DNA from: an uncultured Asticcacaulis sp.
GTDB lineage: Bacteria > Pseudomonadota > Alphaproteobacteria > Caulobacterales > Caulobacteraceae
Direction: 5' to 3'
DNA: 14,253 bases
Assembly (NCBI GenBank): GCA_946482045.1
Contig: CAMLPZ010000091.1
Coordinates: forward strand, 1-14,253
Shown here: in pieces, positions 14,078 to 14,253 of the stretch
Layout: each line of letters opens with the position of its first letter
How positions within the stretch are numbered: the stretch's first letter is position 1
Notes under the pieces: generated by a model
Databases searched by the model: none
What the model saw: the letters and a program-made list of their open reading frames with translations, nothing else
Told to the model about the DNA's origin: nothing
Translations under genes and position numbers: made by a program

Positions 14078-14253
14078 ATGAAGACCTTTATTATCGCTGC
14101 CGCGACCTCTCTCGCCCTGACCGCTTCTGCTGGCGCCGCATCCGCTCAGGACGTGGGCCGCGTCTACGGTTCAGTCGGCGTATCGGGCCACGACAATGAC
14201 ACCACCAATTCCAAGCTTGGTAGTGTCAATGCCCGCGTCGGCACGAAAATCAC
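14078..14253 (+). CDS. Secreted, probably outer-membrane beta-barrel protein (cut by right edge)
   Basis: The first 58 codons are visible. Residues 1-23 are a classic Sec signal peptide (MKTF, then an Ala/Leu-rich core) with cleavage expected at ASA-QD. The mature start, DVGRVYGSVGVSGHDND and then SVNARVGTKI, shows alternating small and polar residues like the first strands of porin or OmpA/OmpW-like barrels, so an outer-membrane location is likely, but the family cannot be fixed from this fragment. ATG 14078 follows GGAG by seven bases. TATATA (14060-14065) lies too close to serve as a -10 with this ribosome site, so the promoter is probably further upstream. The codon use and strong signals suggest an abundant protein. 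Confidence 0.85.
   Translation, partial: MKTFIIAAATSLALTASAGAASAQDVGRVYGSVGVSGHDNDTTNSKLGSVNARVGTKI

Overview
The window looks like an ordinary, GC-rich, gene-dense piece of an alphaproteobacterial chromosome, most likely from the Caulobacterales (Caulobacteraceae, possibly Asticcacaulis-like; this is an inference). The reasons are two families I know as essentially alphaproteobacterial (DUF2948 and UPF0262) directly behind murA, an intergenic palindromic repeat of a type I remember from alphaproteobacterial genomes, strong GC bias at third codon positions, and -35/-10 pairs of the TTGNNN...TATNNN type. I see no transposase, integrase, phage gene, CRISPR array or plasmid function, and no clear sign of recent transfer.

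Left part (1-4424): the 5' portion of rnr (RNase R) runs leftward off the edge. Divergent from it is a two-gene unit with an ATGA overlap: a secreted chalcone isomerase-like protein and a short-chain dehydrogenase. A leftward EamA/DMT transporter meets the dehydrogenase gene tail to tail, overlapping it by 29 bases.

Middle part (4425-9911): a compact aspartate kinase-homoserine dehydrogenase fusion without ACT regulatory domains, then a class I methyltransferase with a zinc-ribbon-like N-terminus and rlmJ (23S rRNA m6A methyltransferase), all rightward and tightly spaced. Next is an Ala/Thr/Glu-rich protein with a basic tail (possibly phasin-like) behind a good sigma-70-type promoter. It ends on a stop codon that overlaps the stop of a convergent, membrane-anchored endonuclease/exonuclease/phosphatase-family gene.

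Right part (9912-14253): a divergent DUF4112-like membrane protein; a leftward tRNA-Thr(GGU) gene with its own promoter and terminator; a 73-residue basic protein that may be translated from a leaderless mRNA; then murA, a DUF2948 gene and a UPF0262 gene in one run. A palindromic repeat follows, then a macro-domain ADP-ribose hydrolase gene, a 317-base intergenic region rich in palindromes, and the first 58 codons of a secreted, probably outer-membrane beta-barrel, protein cut by the right edge.

The genes are mostly housekeeping: RNA turnover and modification, amino acid and peptidoglycan precursor synthesis, and envelope proteins. I found no convincing new multi-gene system. The items most worth a second look are the ACT-less kinase-dehydrogenase fusion, the minimal chalcone isomerase/dehydrogenase pair, the structured leader ahead of the outer-membrane protein gene, the altered murA neighbourhood, and the dispersed repeat.
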